Of a stretch of DNA of 64,000 nucleotides, positions 1 through 8,500 are shown piece after piece (the stretch's first letter is position 1; each line of letters begins with the position of its first letter). The stretch is from Bifidobacterium sp. WK012_4_13 (GTDB taxonomy: Bacteria > Actinomycetota > Actinomycetes > Actinomycetales > Bifidobacteriaceae), in the NCBI RefSeq assembly GCF_041080835.1, contig NZ_CP129683.1:1240001-1304000 (forward strand), in the 5' to 3' direction. A program made the translations under genes and the position numbers. Under the pieces are notes generated by a model. The model searched no databases and was not told the origin of the DNA. It worked only from the letters and a program-made list of their open reading frames with translations.

Positions 1-141
1 TTCAGTCTGGGCTTAAGGATGAATTCAAGATATCGTCCATACAAATCGAACAGCACCCATTGCCGTAAATTGCAAGTTTCTACGGAATTGAAGAAACCAG
101 CCACGCTTTTCACGGTTACAAAGAACTGTCATCATTGAAAT

Positions 142-1305
142 ATGACAAAAAGGCGAGCCGTGGTCAAGAACAGTTCGAAGCATATTCTCTTCCTGCTCGC
201 AAGCGGGCAGGCCAACACAAGAACGGAGCTTGCCCATCTCACCGGATCGCCGCTCTCGACCATCTCGGACACCGTCCAGTCGCTCATCAGACAGGGTCTG
301 GTGAGCGACGAGGGCTCCGTCTGCTTCAGCGGCGGAAGGCCGAGACAGGTTCTTGCGATTTCCCATAGCGACGAATTCGCCCTGGTCGCCGATATCGGCA
401 GGCATCATGTCCGTGCTGGCATCGCAAGATACGGCGGTTCTACCGAACTCGTGCGAACCAGTCAGTTCGATACCTTCAAAGGGCCGGAACCTGGGTTGCA
501 GGCTCTGGATTCCATCTTCGAATCAGTTCTTTCGCAGGCTTCGGGATCGTTCCGAAGCATAGGCATCGCACTTCCGTCACCGGTGAATCTAGATACAGGT
601 TCGCCGAACCAGCCGGCTACCATGCCAGGTTGGGATGGATACCCAGTTCGTCGACATTTCGAAGAGCACTTTGGCGTTCCGGTCACCGTCGACAACGATG
701 CCAATCTTCTGGCGGTGGGTGAGAGCTCATTCCGTCGGCTCTCGCATTCCAACCTCATTGCGGTCAAGGTGGGCACTGGCATCGGTGCGGGGGTGATAGT
801 GGGAGGCAATCTCTATCATGGCGCATGGAATGAGGCAGGCGACATCACTCATGTCAGAGTCGTCGACTCGAATCCGCTGCGTTGCTCATGCGGACAGATG
901 GGCTGCCTTGAAACGGTGGCTTCCGGATATGCCTTGGTGCGAACGCTGTCCGAGGCTGGGATAGCCGTCTCACAGACCATGGATGTCGTGGATCTCGCAA
1001 GGCGGGATGTCCCGGAAGTCGTGTCAGCACTGCGCCGGGCAGGGGCATACCTTGGTCAGGTTCTGGCCGTATCCGTCAATTTCTTCAATCCTGAGGCAGT
1101 CTACATTGGCGGCATCTTCTCGACTCTCAAGCCGTTCATATCCGCTGTCCAGCAGGAAATCAGACAACGCTGCCATCCGCTCGTGATGAAGGGCCTTGCC
1201 ATCGAGCGGACGCAATCCGGCATCGATGCCGAATTCATCGGTGCCGGCGTCTTCGCGCTTCAGCAGGCGTTGCGCAACGACATGCAAACGTTCATGCGGC
1301 AATAA
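142..1305 (+). CDS. ROK-family transcriptional regulator
   Basis: The protein has an N-terminal winged helix-turn-helix (about residues 10-65, including a TRTELAHLTG helix) and then a ROK sugar-kinase-like fold. Visible ROK marks are the glycine-rich KVGTGIGAG phosphate loop, VDNDAN (the catalytic Asp position in ROK kinases), and the zinc cluster CSCGQMGC. The length of about 387 residues fits NagC/XylR-type repressors rather than stand-alone kinases. It is the first gene of a + strand unit with the M81 peptidase 44 bp downstream, so it probably controls that locus; the ligand is unknown. ATG 142 has no clear ribosome binding site. GTG 160, preceded by AAAAGGCGAGCC, is a good alternative start. 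Confidence 0.9.
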   Translation: MTKRRAVVKNSSKHILFLLASGQANTRTELAHLTGSPLSTISDTVQSLIRQGLVSDEGSVCFSGGRPRQVLAISHSDEFALVADIGRHHVRAGIARYGGSTELVRTSQFDTFKGPEPGLQALDSIFESVLSQASGSFRSIGIALPSPVNLDTGSPNQPATMPGWDGYPVRRHFEEHFGVPVTVDNDANLLAVGESSFRRLSHSNLIAVKVGTGIGAGVIVGGNLYHGAWNEAGDITHVRVVDSNPLRCSCGQMGCLETVASGYALVRTLSEAGIAVSQTMDVVDLARRDVPEVVSALRRAGAYLGQVLAVSVNFFNPEAVYIGGIFSTLKPFISAVQQEIRQRCHPLVMKGLAIERTQSGIDAEFIGAGVFALQQALRNDMQTFMRQ

Positions 1306-1349
1306 TCATCCAAAAACAATCATCCAAAGACATGGGGGAACCATAGACA

Positions 1350-2861
1350 ATGGAAAAACACAACATTCCTGAGATTGCCATCGCCGGACTTGGCATCGAA
1401 GCCAGCACATTCTCGCCGGCGAGAACCGACGCTGCTGCGTTTCATCCTCACCGTGGCGATGAGGTTTTTGACCTGTATCCATTCATGTCACCGGGAAGCC
1501 CTTTGCGGGAGGCGGCACATTGGCATCCTGCCCTGGTCGGCAAGGCCCTTCCTGGAGGAATCGTGACGCGCGAGGGCTTCGAGGAGCTCACGGCTGAAAT
1601 GGTCCAGCGCCTTGAAGCCATGCCGCATCTTGATGGACTCTGGTTCGACATCCATGGTGCGATGACGGTGGAGGGTCTTGATGACGCGGAATCCGTGCTG
1701 CTCTCACGCATACGTGACTGCGTGGGGCCAGATACGCTCATTTCCACTTCCATGGACCTGCACGGCAATGTATCTCAACGCTTTGCCCACATGATTGACC
1801 TGATAACCTGCTATCGCATGGCTCCACACGAAGATGCCATGGACACCAAGGAACGCGCGGCGAGGAATCTCGTGGAACGACTCGAATCTGGCAAAGGCAG
1901 GCCAATCAAGGCATGGATACCAGTTCCCGTGCTGCTTCCCGGCGAGAAGACGTCCACCCGCATAGAGCCTGCAAAGTCTCTCTATGCACAGGTACCGCTC
2001 GTCGAACAGCAGGAGGGAATTCTGGATGCGGGCATCTGGATAGGCTATGCCTGGGCTGACGAGCCCCGAAACCATGCTGCGATCGTGGTCACCGGCGACG
2101 ATGAGCGCACGGTATGCGAGCAGGCGGAACGACTTGCCAGCTCATTCTGGTCGGTTCACGATTCCTTCCAGTTCGTGGCACCGACAGGCACGCTTGAGGA
2201 ATGCGTAGACAAGGGTCTGTCCAGTCAGGTCTCTCCATACTTCATCAGCGATTCCGGCGACAATCCCACCGCCGGAGGAGCGGGCGACGTGACATGGACG
2301 TTGCAACGCCTGCTCAACGACCCACGCATCATTGATGGCGACAAAACGACTCTGTATGCTTCGATTCCGGGACCACAGGCAGTGGAGACGGCGTTGCATG
2401 CCGGAGTGGGCGCGACCGTCACGGTCACGGCAGGCGCAGAGGTCGACAGCATCCACGAGGGACCGGTGACCTTTACGGGAACCGTCCATTCCATTCACGA
2501 AGGCGATGTCGACGCCCTTGTCGAAGTCGTCATCAAGGTCGGCAATCTATACGTGATCGTCACCGAGCTGCGCAAGCCGTACCATCATGAGAGTGACTTC
2601 ACCGCCTTGGGTCTCAGCCCTCGGGAAGCGGGAATGGTCTTCGTGAAAATCGGCTATCTTGAGCCGGAGCTGTTCGAAATGGCTCGGGACTGGATCATGG
2701 CGCTGACTCCAGGTGGCGTCGATCAGGATCTGCTGCGTCTCGGGCACCACCGCATATCGCATCCGATGTATCCCTTCGACCAGGGTGATTTCACCCCCGA
2801 TCTTCACGCGAGAATCATTCCCCCGTCGAATGAGGGCGATACGGTACATGGCGATGAGTGA
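1350..2861 (+). CDS. M81 family (MlrC-like) metallopeptidase
   Basis: This 503-residue protein matches the full length of the M81/MlrC family, named for the microcystin-linearisation zinc peptidase. Conserved segments include the N-terminal GLGIEASTFSP, WFDIHGAM, SMDLHGNVS and YRMAPHEDAMDTKERA, which carry the Asp/His residues expected for metal binding. A C-terminal MlrC domain holds DSGDNPTAGGAGD. A GGGGGAACC element lies upstream of ATG 1350. The stop overlaps the start of the CutC-like gene, so the two are probably translationally coupled. It is likely cytoplasmic and acts on a small peptide or amide; the substrate cannot be read from sequence. Confidence 0.9.
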   Translation: MEKHNIPEIAIAGLGIEASTFSPARTDAAAFHPHRGDEVFDLYPFMSPGSPLREAAHWHPALVGKALPGGIVTREGFEELTAEMVQRLEAMPHLDGLWFDIHGAMTVEGLDDAESVLLSRIRDCVGPDTLISTSMDLHGNVSQRFAHMIDLITCYRMAPHEDAMDTKERAARNLVERLESGKGRPIKAWIPVPVLLPGEKTSTRIEPAKSLYAQVPLVEQQEGILDAGIWIGYAWADEPRNHAAIVVTGDDERTVCEQAERLASSFWSVHDSFQFVAPTGTLEECVDKGLSSQVSPYFISDSGDNPTAGGAGDVTWTLQRLLNDPRIIDGDKTTLYASIPGPQAVETALHAGVGATVTVTAGAEVDSIHEGPVTFTGTVHSIHEGDVDALVEVVIKVGNLYVIVTELRKPYHHESDFTALGLSPREAGMVFVKIGYLEPELFEMARDWIMALTPGGVDQDLLRLGHHRISHPMYPFDQGDFTPDLHARIIPPSNEGDTVHGDE

Positions 2862-3657
2862 ATCCGCCACAGCTCGATACGAGCACATATTGCAAATCGC
2901 CGTCACGTCCTCGCATGGGGCCGCCATCGCATTGGCGAACGGAGCCGATGAGATAGAGCTATGCAGCGCCCTTGAACTTGGCGGCCTCACGCCGTCGGAT
3001 GGCATGCTTCGCCGGTGCGTCGCCCTGGGCGTGCCAGTTCACGCTCTCATCCGTTCGCGTCCGGGCGATTTCCTATATTCCCAGGACGAGATGGACACCA
3101 TGGGAGAAGAGATCCGTTCGGTTCTCAGATCGGGAGCTTCGGGAATCGTCATCGGTGCATTGGATGAGCACAGGCATCTCGACATTGAATCGTTGCGCAC
3201 ACTGATAGCCGTTGCCCATGAGTGCAAGCCCGATGTGACGGTGACCGTCAACCGAGCGATCGATCGAAGCGAGAGCCCTGCTGCAGAGGTCCGCCGTCTG
3301 GCGAGTTCCGGCCTTGACGTCAATCGGATTCTCACATCCGGTGGAGGCGCATCAGCCGCAGAGGGCATCGCCACCATCGCCTCCATGGCCCGTTCGCTGA
3401 GCGGCAGCACGATGACCATACTGTGTGGCGGAGGAGTTCAGGTCAAGGACATCGCCTCCATCATGGAGGCGGGAGCATGCTCGATTCACCTTTCCGCCAA
3501 ACGTGGCATCCGGCAATCTTCACAGCACGGCGCCACCTATGTTTCCTTGGGATATGGCGACAAGCCCACCGCCATCGATCATTTCTCGACCGATGGCGGC
3601 ATCGTCCATGATGCCCGCGTGTCGTTGGACTCATATCTGCATTCCCAGAACGCCTAG
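2848..3657 (+). CDS. cutC: CutC family TIM-barrel protein
   Basis: About 269 residues with the CutC pattern: LQIAVTSSHGAAIALANGADEIELCSAL in outline, then LGGLTPSDGML, a PVHALIRSRPGDF strand, and ILTSGGGASAAEG near the C-terminus. The family is called copper homeostasis protein, but its role in bacteria is poorly supported. ATG 2848 (reading MAMSES) overlaps the last 14 bases of the M81 gene, and ATG 2854 is also possible. The frame stays open upstream to 2713, but that stretch is the shadow of the M81 gene. Clustering with an M81 peptidase and an ABC importer suggests a catabolic role, which is inference. Confidence 0.85.
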   Translation: MAMSESATARYEHILQIAVTSSHGAAIALANGADEIELCSALELGGLTPSDGMLRRCVALGVPVHALIRSRPGDFLYSQDEMDTMGEEIRSVLRSGASGIVIGALDEHRHLDIESLRTLIAVAHECKPDVTVTVNRAIDRSESPAAEVRRLASSGLDVNRILTSGGGASAAEGIATIASMARSLSGSTMTILCGGGVQVKDIASIMEAGACSIHLSAKRGIRQSSQHGATYVSLGYGDKPTAIDHFSTDGGIVHDARVSLDSYLHSQNA

Positions 3658-3764
3658 GCAGCCATCTCCCCAGATCTCACCAGATCTCACCAGTGTGATG
3701 CCAACGCTGCGCAAGGGCGGCACGGTCTCTGGCGCGGCCGAGTGAAGACCATGCCGGGGCGCAT

Positions 3765-3796
3765 GGCTCATCGAAGGCCTGAGCCTCAGATGAGCC
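3765..3796. terminator. bidirectional hairpin between converging genes
   Basis: GGCTCATC pairs with GATGAGCC, and an inner stem AGGC/GCCT closes over a CTGA loop. The hairpin lies between the converging cutC-like and ABC ATPase genes and touches the stop codon of the latter. There is no clear T-tract on either side, so terminator function is inferred from position and stem strength. Confidence 0.5.
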
Positions 3797-5097
3797 TAGG
3801 CGACGGCGAGCGCAGGAATCGCCTTGGGAACGATGCTCACGATGGATCCGCGTGCAAGCCCTCGAGGCAGATCTCCGGAAGGAACCTGAATGGTGATCGT
3901 CTGATCCTGACCGACATCGTCCGGTCTGCGCCGTCCACTCTCGTTTCCCTGCATACGCGCCTCGACGCGGACGATCGCTCCAAGAAAATGAATCGCGACG
4001 ACCGTTGCCAGCGCTCCGGCCGACGAATCGTCTCTCTTTCCCTGAAGCTGACCGACGGATTCGACTTCCTGCATCAAGCTCACGCCTAAGGTCTCAGGCC
4101 TTGCAAGCACGGTGACGCTGTCGCCGTCAGATCCTGAAACTGAACCCGGAACCAGAGGAACGCGCTGTCCGAGCACCAGCGCCTCGCCTGCATTGGCCTG
4201 GAGTATTCCAGGCAGTCGATTGGTCAGACCGATGAATGTTGCGACGAACTCGGTCTTTGGCCGTTGATAAAGGTTGCGAGGAGCATCGATCTGTTCGATC
4301 CGCCCGTCATTCATCACGCCGATCCGATCGGCCACGGCAAGGGCCTCTTCCTGGTCGTGCGTGACGAAAAGCGTCGTCGTGCCCGTCTCCAGCTGTATGC
4401 GTCTGATCTCCTCTCGCAGTGAAACCCTGACCTTGGCATCAAGCGCCGAAAGGGGTTCATCAAGCAGCAGAACCCGAGGCGATATCGCAAGGGACCTCGC
4501 CAAGGCAACACGCTGCTGCTGACCGCCGGACATCTGGCTTGTGTACTTATTCGACTGATCCGACAGTCCGACGAGCTCAAGCATCTCGCCAGCCTTGCTG
4601 CGACGTTCCTTCTTGGAGATTCCGCGTATCTCCAATCCGAATTCCACATTCTGCAATGCCGTCATATGGGGGAAAAGCGAGTAAGCCTGGAACACCATCG
4701 CCATGTCCCTTTTATTCACCGGAACGGATGTGACATCGTGACCACCGACGAGAATCTGGCCCGAATCAATGTCTTCCAGACCTGCGAGCGCCCGCAGTGC
4801 AGTCGTCTTCCCACAGCCCGAACGTCCAAGCAGGACGACCATCTCTCCTGGCTTGATGTCAAGGTTGAAACCATCGAGAGCCTTGGCCTTGCCACCGAAT
4901 GTCTTGCAGACATTGCGAAGCTGCACGCCACCGCCCGTGGAATTCGAATCGTTAAGCACGCTCAGGGCCTCGCGTATGGTTGCCGCCTCATGCCTGTGCT
5001 CTGGAACGGCGAACGCCCCTCGATTCGACGAGAACGACGTCTCCGTTTGCGTCTTGGTGTCCATGGGTGAATTGACCCCGCTATCTTTTACGGTCAT
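3796..5097 (-). CDS. ABC transporter ATP-binding protein (importer, TOBE type)
   Basis: An ABC ATPase of 433 residues. Walker A is GRSGCGKTT near residue 91, the signature is MSGGQQQRVALARSL, Walker B is VLLLDEPLSALD, and the switch is FVTHDQEEALAVADR. A C-terminal region of about 130 residues looks like the TOBE domain of PotA/FbpC-type importers. About 60 polar residues precede the ABC domain, which is unusual, but ATG 5097 has an upstream GAAGGA and overlaps the stop of the permease gene by 4 bases (ATGA), supporting this start. It is the last gene of the importer operon and energises uptake at the inner face of the membrane. Confidence 0.93.
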   Translation of the reverse strand: MTVKDSGVNSPMDTKTQTETSFSSNRGAFAVPEHRHEAATIREALSVLNDSNSTGGGVQLRNVCKTFGGKAKALDGFNLDIKPGEMVVLLGRSGCGKTTALRALAGLEDIDSGQILVGGHDVTSVPVNKRDMAMVFQAYSLFPHMTALQNVEFGLEIRGISKKERRSKAGEMLELVGLSDQSNKYTSQMSGGQQQRVALARSLAISPRVLLLDEPLSALDAKVRVSLREEIRRIQLETGTTTLFVTHDQEEALAVADRIGVMNDGRIEQIDAPRNLYQRPKTEFVATFIGLTNRLPGILQANAGEALVLGQRVPLVPGSVSGSDGDSVTVLARPETLGVSLMQEVESVGQLQGKRDDSSAGALATVVAIHFLGAIVRVEARMQGNESGRRRPDDVGQDQTITIQVPSGDLPRGLARGSIVSIVPKAIPALAVA

Positions 5098-6080
5098 GAT
5101 GCATTCCTTCGATTTCTGATGGAATCAGCGATGATGTCAAGCACGACGAGCAGCACTATGCCGAACAGCAATGCAAGCAGTGCCATCGCCGTGGATATTT
5201 GAGAATTCGATTGTCCGAGCTGATAGAGCGCAACCTGGAGGTTGACTCTCCCGAGCAGCGATGCGACGGTATATTCGCCGAGAACGACGGCAAGCGAGAT
5301 GAACGAGGCCGAGAGGATCGATTGCCAAAGATTTGGTATGAGCACCCGGAAGAACACCCTGCTCCAGGATGCGCCAAGGGAACGAGAGGCCTCGACGAGA
5401 GTGCGTAGATCGATGGATTTCATACCCACCGCAAGGGCACGATATGCGAAGGGCATCACCAGAATCACATATGCGAAGCAAAGCCATATCGGATTCGTGG
5501 AAAGCAGGTCTGCAGAAAGCCAGCGATAGATGGGTGCAAGGCCAACGACAAGAACGATCGCAGGAATCGTAAGGGGCAGGGTGCTGACCCATTCGACGAC
5601 CGTCGCGAGCATAGGCGAATTCAAATAGGTCATTACCATGACCGGAAGCAGCAGAACAAGCATGATCGCCACGGTGATGAGACACAGCGCGAGCGAGATG
5701 CGGACTCCTTGCCAGAGCACCGTCATGTCGGTTCCAAGATCGTCACCATTGCCCGTGAAAATGGCATGCCAGGCAGAGAAGCTCCACTGACCGGAAAGCG
5801 GCTGCCGCACAGTGAACAGCAGCATCGCCAAGAGTGGGACAAGCAGAAACAGCAGCGTAAGCGCGATGATGACGAATTTGATGATATTTTGCTGCCTGAG
5901 CCTCCTGGCCCTCAGCCGAGGAACGTCGCGTCCCAACTTCTGTCTGTCATTCCTCCCTGTCGGTACCAAGGTGGCCGCCCCCGCGCCGCTCACGTCTCGC
6001 TCTGCCGCATGGTCCGATTCATTGCGCACAGGGCACGAGGATTTCTGTGCAATTGCATGTGCCACGGGTTTCACTGCCAT
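5094..6080 (-). CDS. ABC transporter permease (second subunit)
   Basis: A BPD-type inner membrane permease of 328 residues. After a charged N-terminus of about 60 residues come six likely membrane spans. The EAA loop is at LVEASRSLGASWSRVFFRVLIPNLW, which contacts the ATPase. It resembles the PotC/PhnV-like half of spermidine, phosphonate or iron importers. The start overlaps the preceding permease by 10 bases and has an AAGAGG site, while the stop overlaps the ATPase start. The substrate is not evident. Confidence 0.92.
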   Translation of the reverse strand: MAVKPVAHAIAQKSSCPVRNESDHAAERDVSGAGAATLVPTGRNDRQKLGRDVPRLRARRLRQQNIIKFVIIALTLLFLLVPLLAMLLFTVRQPLSGQWSFSAWHAIFTGNGDDLGTDMTVLWQGVRISLALCLITVAIMLVLLLPVMVMTYLNSPMLATVVEWVSTLPLTIPAIVLVVGLAPIYRWLSADLLSTNPIWLCFAYVILVMPFAYRALAVGMKSIDLRTLVEASRSLGASWSRVFFRVLIPNLWQSILSASFISLAVVLGEYTVASLLGRVNLQVALYQLGQSNSQISTAMALLALLFGIVLLVVLDIIADSIRNRRNAS

Positions 6081-7012
6081 CTTGCGAACCTCTTTTCCAC
6101 CAGCCGACTTGCAACCATTGCAAGAGCGACGACTACGACCATGGCGAACGCCAGCACCTGAGCGAACCCCTGCTGGTTCGGATCCATCTCATTACGGATT
6201 GCGCCCTGAATCATCAGCGGCACCAGGAACGAACGCTGTGAAAAGAGCGCAGCCGCAGTCGCATACGCCGAAAACGCATTGGCGAACAAGAGCAGGAACG
6301 AGCTCAGGAGCCGCGGCAGCAGAATCGGGAATGCGACCTTCGTCCAGTATTGCCACGTGTTTCCACCCAGGGATTCAGTCGCCTCTCTCCACTGCGGCTT
6401 TATCGAGTCCACCGCCGGAAGGAATGTGATGATCATAAGCGGAATCTGAAAGTAGCTATACACCGTGATGACGCCTGGCAGGCTTGACAGCCAGTTCGGA
6501 TTGACGGTGACATGGAAGAACTGATGAAGCATGATGGTGACGATGCCATTGATGCCGATGGTCGCAATGAATGCGAATGCGAGCATGACTCCGCCGAACT
6601 GCGCAAGCACAGAGGAGGTGGCGACGATGATACGTCTCAGCGCTCCATTTGGCCGCGAGCCTATGACAAGCGCATAGGATGCGAGCGCGCCGACCACCGC
6701 ACCCACGATCGCGGAGGTCACGGAGACTGCAATCGAAATGCCGAAGGCCTGCATGGTGTTGGCTTCGGCCAATTTCCGAAGATTGTTGACGGTGAATGCA
6801 CCTGTCGGCGACCTGAAGGCGCCGACGATGACGATGACCGTCGGCAGCAGAAGGAACACGGCGACGTAGGCGAAGAATGGCAGCGTCACCGCTGCCGTGC
6901 GCGCATTTGAACGATGCAGCAATGAGGTCCCAATGCCACCAGACCGCGCAGGCTTGTCTTGCCTTCGCGGTCTGGCAGGTGATGTGGAACTCGTTGAAGA
7001 AAATCCACTCAT
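6071..7012 (-). CDS. ABC transporter permease (first subunit)
   Basis: A 313-residue permease with six likely membrane spans and an EAA loop at REATESLGGNTWQYWTKVAFPIL. It resembles the PotB-like half of the same importer class. The N-terminal 35 residues are Ser/Arg/Pro rich and probably cytoplasmic. It sits 6 bases after the binding-protein stop and overlaps the next permease. With its partner it should form the membrane channel of the importer. Confidence 0.92.
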   Translation of the reverse strand: MSGFSSTSSTSPARPRRQDKPARSGGIGTSLLHRSNARTAAVTLPFFAYVAVFLLLPTVIVIVGAFRSPTGAFTVNNLRKLAEANTMQAFGISIAVSVTSAIVGAVVGALASYALVIGSRPNGALRRIIVATSSVLAQFGGVMLAFAFIATIGINGIVTIMLHQFFHVTVNPNWLSSLPGVITVYSYFQIPLMIITFLPAVDSIKPQWREATESLGGNTWQYWTKVAFPILLPRLLSSFLLLFANAFSAYATAAALFSQRSFLVPLMIQGAIRNEMDPNQQGFAQVLAFAMVVVVALAMVASRLVEKRFARWQ

Positions 7013-7018
7013 GATTGC

Positions 7019-8173
7019 TCAGTTACCGATCGTCTTGTCCCAGTTGTTCTGCAACCATGTGGTGATTCTCGTGGAATCGTCATTGGTATAGGAGATTGCC
7101 TTGCCGGTGAGTTGTGGCTGGTCGGCCAGGATCGTCTTGTTGACCGTTCCATCCTTCTTCATCTGCGTCAGGAGCACTGGTGTGGAGCCGCCCTTGAGCC
7201 AGAGATTCTGAGCCTGTGCGGAATAGAGGAACTCCTCCCACAGACGTGCAGCGGCTGGATGAGGCGCCTGCTTGTTGATCGCCTGGTTGTAGTACGAGAC
7301 GACCTGTGCCTTCGGGAACGTCTTGTATTCCCAGTCGATGCCCTTGGCCTTGAGACTCTTCTGGTAGGACTCCTGGTTGTATGTCCAGTCAAACACGACA
7401 CCAGTCTGTCCGGAATCGATCGTCGCATCGGTAACATCGACCTGTGTGAGGTTGCCTGCGGTTTCCAGCTTCTTGAAGAAAGCGAGACCTGGCTTGAGAT
7501 TGGTGAGCGTGCCTCCGGACAGCGCATTTGCCATGAGGAAGCCGTTGAACGCAGCGCCCGCCTCGGCTGGCTTGCCGTTCAGGGCGACAGTCCCGGCGAA
7601 CTTGGACTTCAACAGGTCGCTCAGCTTGGTGATGCTGCCGTATTTGGTCTTGTTCCAGCCCACTGACATGATTCCCGTATACCCTGCGGTATACAGTCCC
7701 GATTTCTCCTTCAGGCTGGAATCGATCGAGCTCCAGGCCTTGACCTTATATGGCGCAAAGTACTTCGTGCTCGTAGCGGCGACTGCCAGACCCACGTCAA
7801 CCGTGTCAGGAGCGGCATCGGTTCCCGCATTCGTCTTGATGGCGTCGATCTCCTCTTTCGAGGAGGCATTCGGATTGGCCTCGTTGACCTTGATCTTGGG
7901 ATACTTCTTCTTGAACGCTGCAATGACCTCGCCATAGTTTGACCAGTCATGAGGCAGAGCGATGACGTTCAGACTGCCTTCGGCCTCTGCCGCCTTTTCA
8001 AGGGCTGACATCGACCCGAAATCACTCAAGGATGTAGCTGTTGAGGCTTCTGCATTCGAACTCGTCGATGAACTGGTCGTTCCACTTGCCGAAGCCGTAC
8101 CGCACGCAGCAAGGCTGCTCACACTGAGCAGAGCTGCAATTGAAACCGTCATAATCTTGCGAAGCGATGACAC
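7019..8173 (-). CDS. ABC transporter substrate-binding lipoprotein
   Basis: A solute-binding protein of about 385 residues. GTG 8173 (reading VSSLRKIM) is preferred over the upstream ATG because AAAGGA lies 5 bases before it and a classic lipoprotein signal follows: a hydrophobic stretch ending in the lipobox LAACG. A Ser/Thr-rich linker leads to a family-1 binding fold (LNVIALPHDWSNYGEVI, DWTYNQESY). The family includes spermidine/putrescine-like and 2-aminoethylphosphonate-like binders. It is the first gene of the operon and is anchored outside the membrane. The ligand is unknown. Confidence 0.92.
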   Translation of the reverse strand: MSSLRKIMTVSIAALLSVSSLAACGTASASGTTSSSTSSNAEASTATSLSDFGSMSALEKAAEAEGSLNVIALPHDWSNYGEVIAAFKKKYPKIKVNEANPNASSKEEIDAIKTNAGTDAAPDTVDVGLAVAATSTKYFAPYKVKAWSSIDSSLKEKSGLYTAGYTGIMSVGWNKTKYGSITKLSDLLKSKFAGTVALNGKPAEAGAAFNGFLMANALSGGTLTNLKPGLAFFKKLETAGNLTQVDVTDATIDSGQTGVVFDWTYNQESYQKSLKAKGIDWEYKTFPKAQVVSYYNQAINKQAPHPAAARLWEEFLYSAQAQNLWLKGGSTPVLLTQMKKDGTVNKTILADQPQLTGKAISYTNDDSTRITTWLQNNWDKTIGN

Positions 8174-8460
8174 GGTAATCCTTTCATATGAGGAATTCCC
8201 GGACGGCATCCGTACACAACGGACTCTTCATATTCAACCCTGTGACCGCCCGAGCCTGATTCCTGCACCGATTTGTGCTTCTCACGAACCACGACATCCC
8301 ACGGTAGGGTCGAAAGGTAAACCCATGCACGCATGAAGATGAACGGAGCATGATTCCTCTGCGAATTTTCATGTCACCATGATGTTGCAGTCGCATCCTC
8401 GGCATCACAGACGCGCCATCGCAGCCTCAACATCACAAGCCTTAACATCACAGACGACTT
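8174..8460. other. intergenic region upstream of the importer operon
   Basis: This holds the leader and presumably the promoter of the binding-protein operon read leftward. No convincing -35/-10 pair or palindromic operator was found. Imperfect copies of CATCACAGACG (near 8403 and 8446) occur close to the ddl terminator. No coding sequence is supported. Confidence 0.4.
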
Positions 8461-8494
8461 GCATCCCGATGCCCGGCAGTGGGCATCAGGATGC
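8461..8494 (-). terminator. hairpin terminator downstream of ddl
   Basis: Two 14-base arms (GCATCCCGATGCCC and GGGCATCAGGATGC) pair with one mismatch around a 6-base loop, 6 bases after the ddl stop. It lacks a T-run, which is common for hairpin terminators in GC-rich actinobacteria. Confidence 0.6.
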
Positions 8495-8500
8495 AGTGAG

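Noticed and set aside
1..141. Possible gene or structured element at the left edge
   Set aside because: No frame with a start and ribosome site is supported and no clear hairpin was found; probably the promoter region of the ROK gene.
2713..2847. Upstream extension of the CutC-like reading frame
   Set aside because: It lies within the M81 coding region in another frame and does not resemble the family; ATG 2848 fits better.
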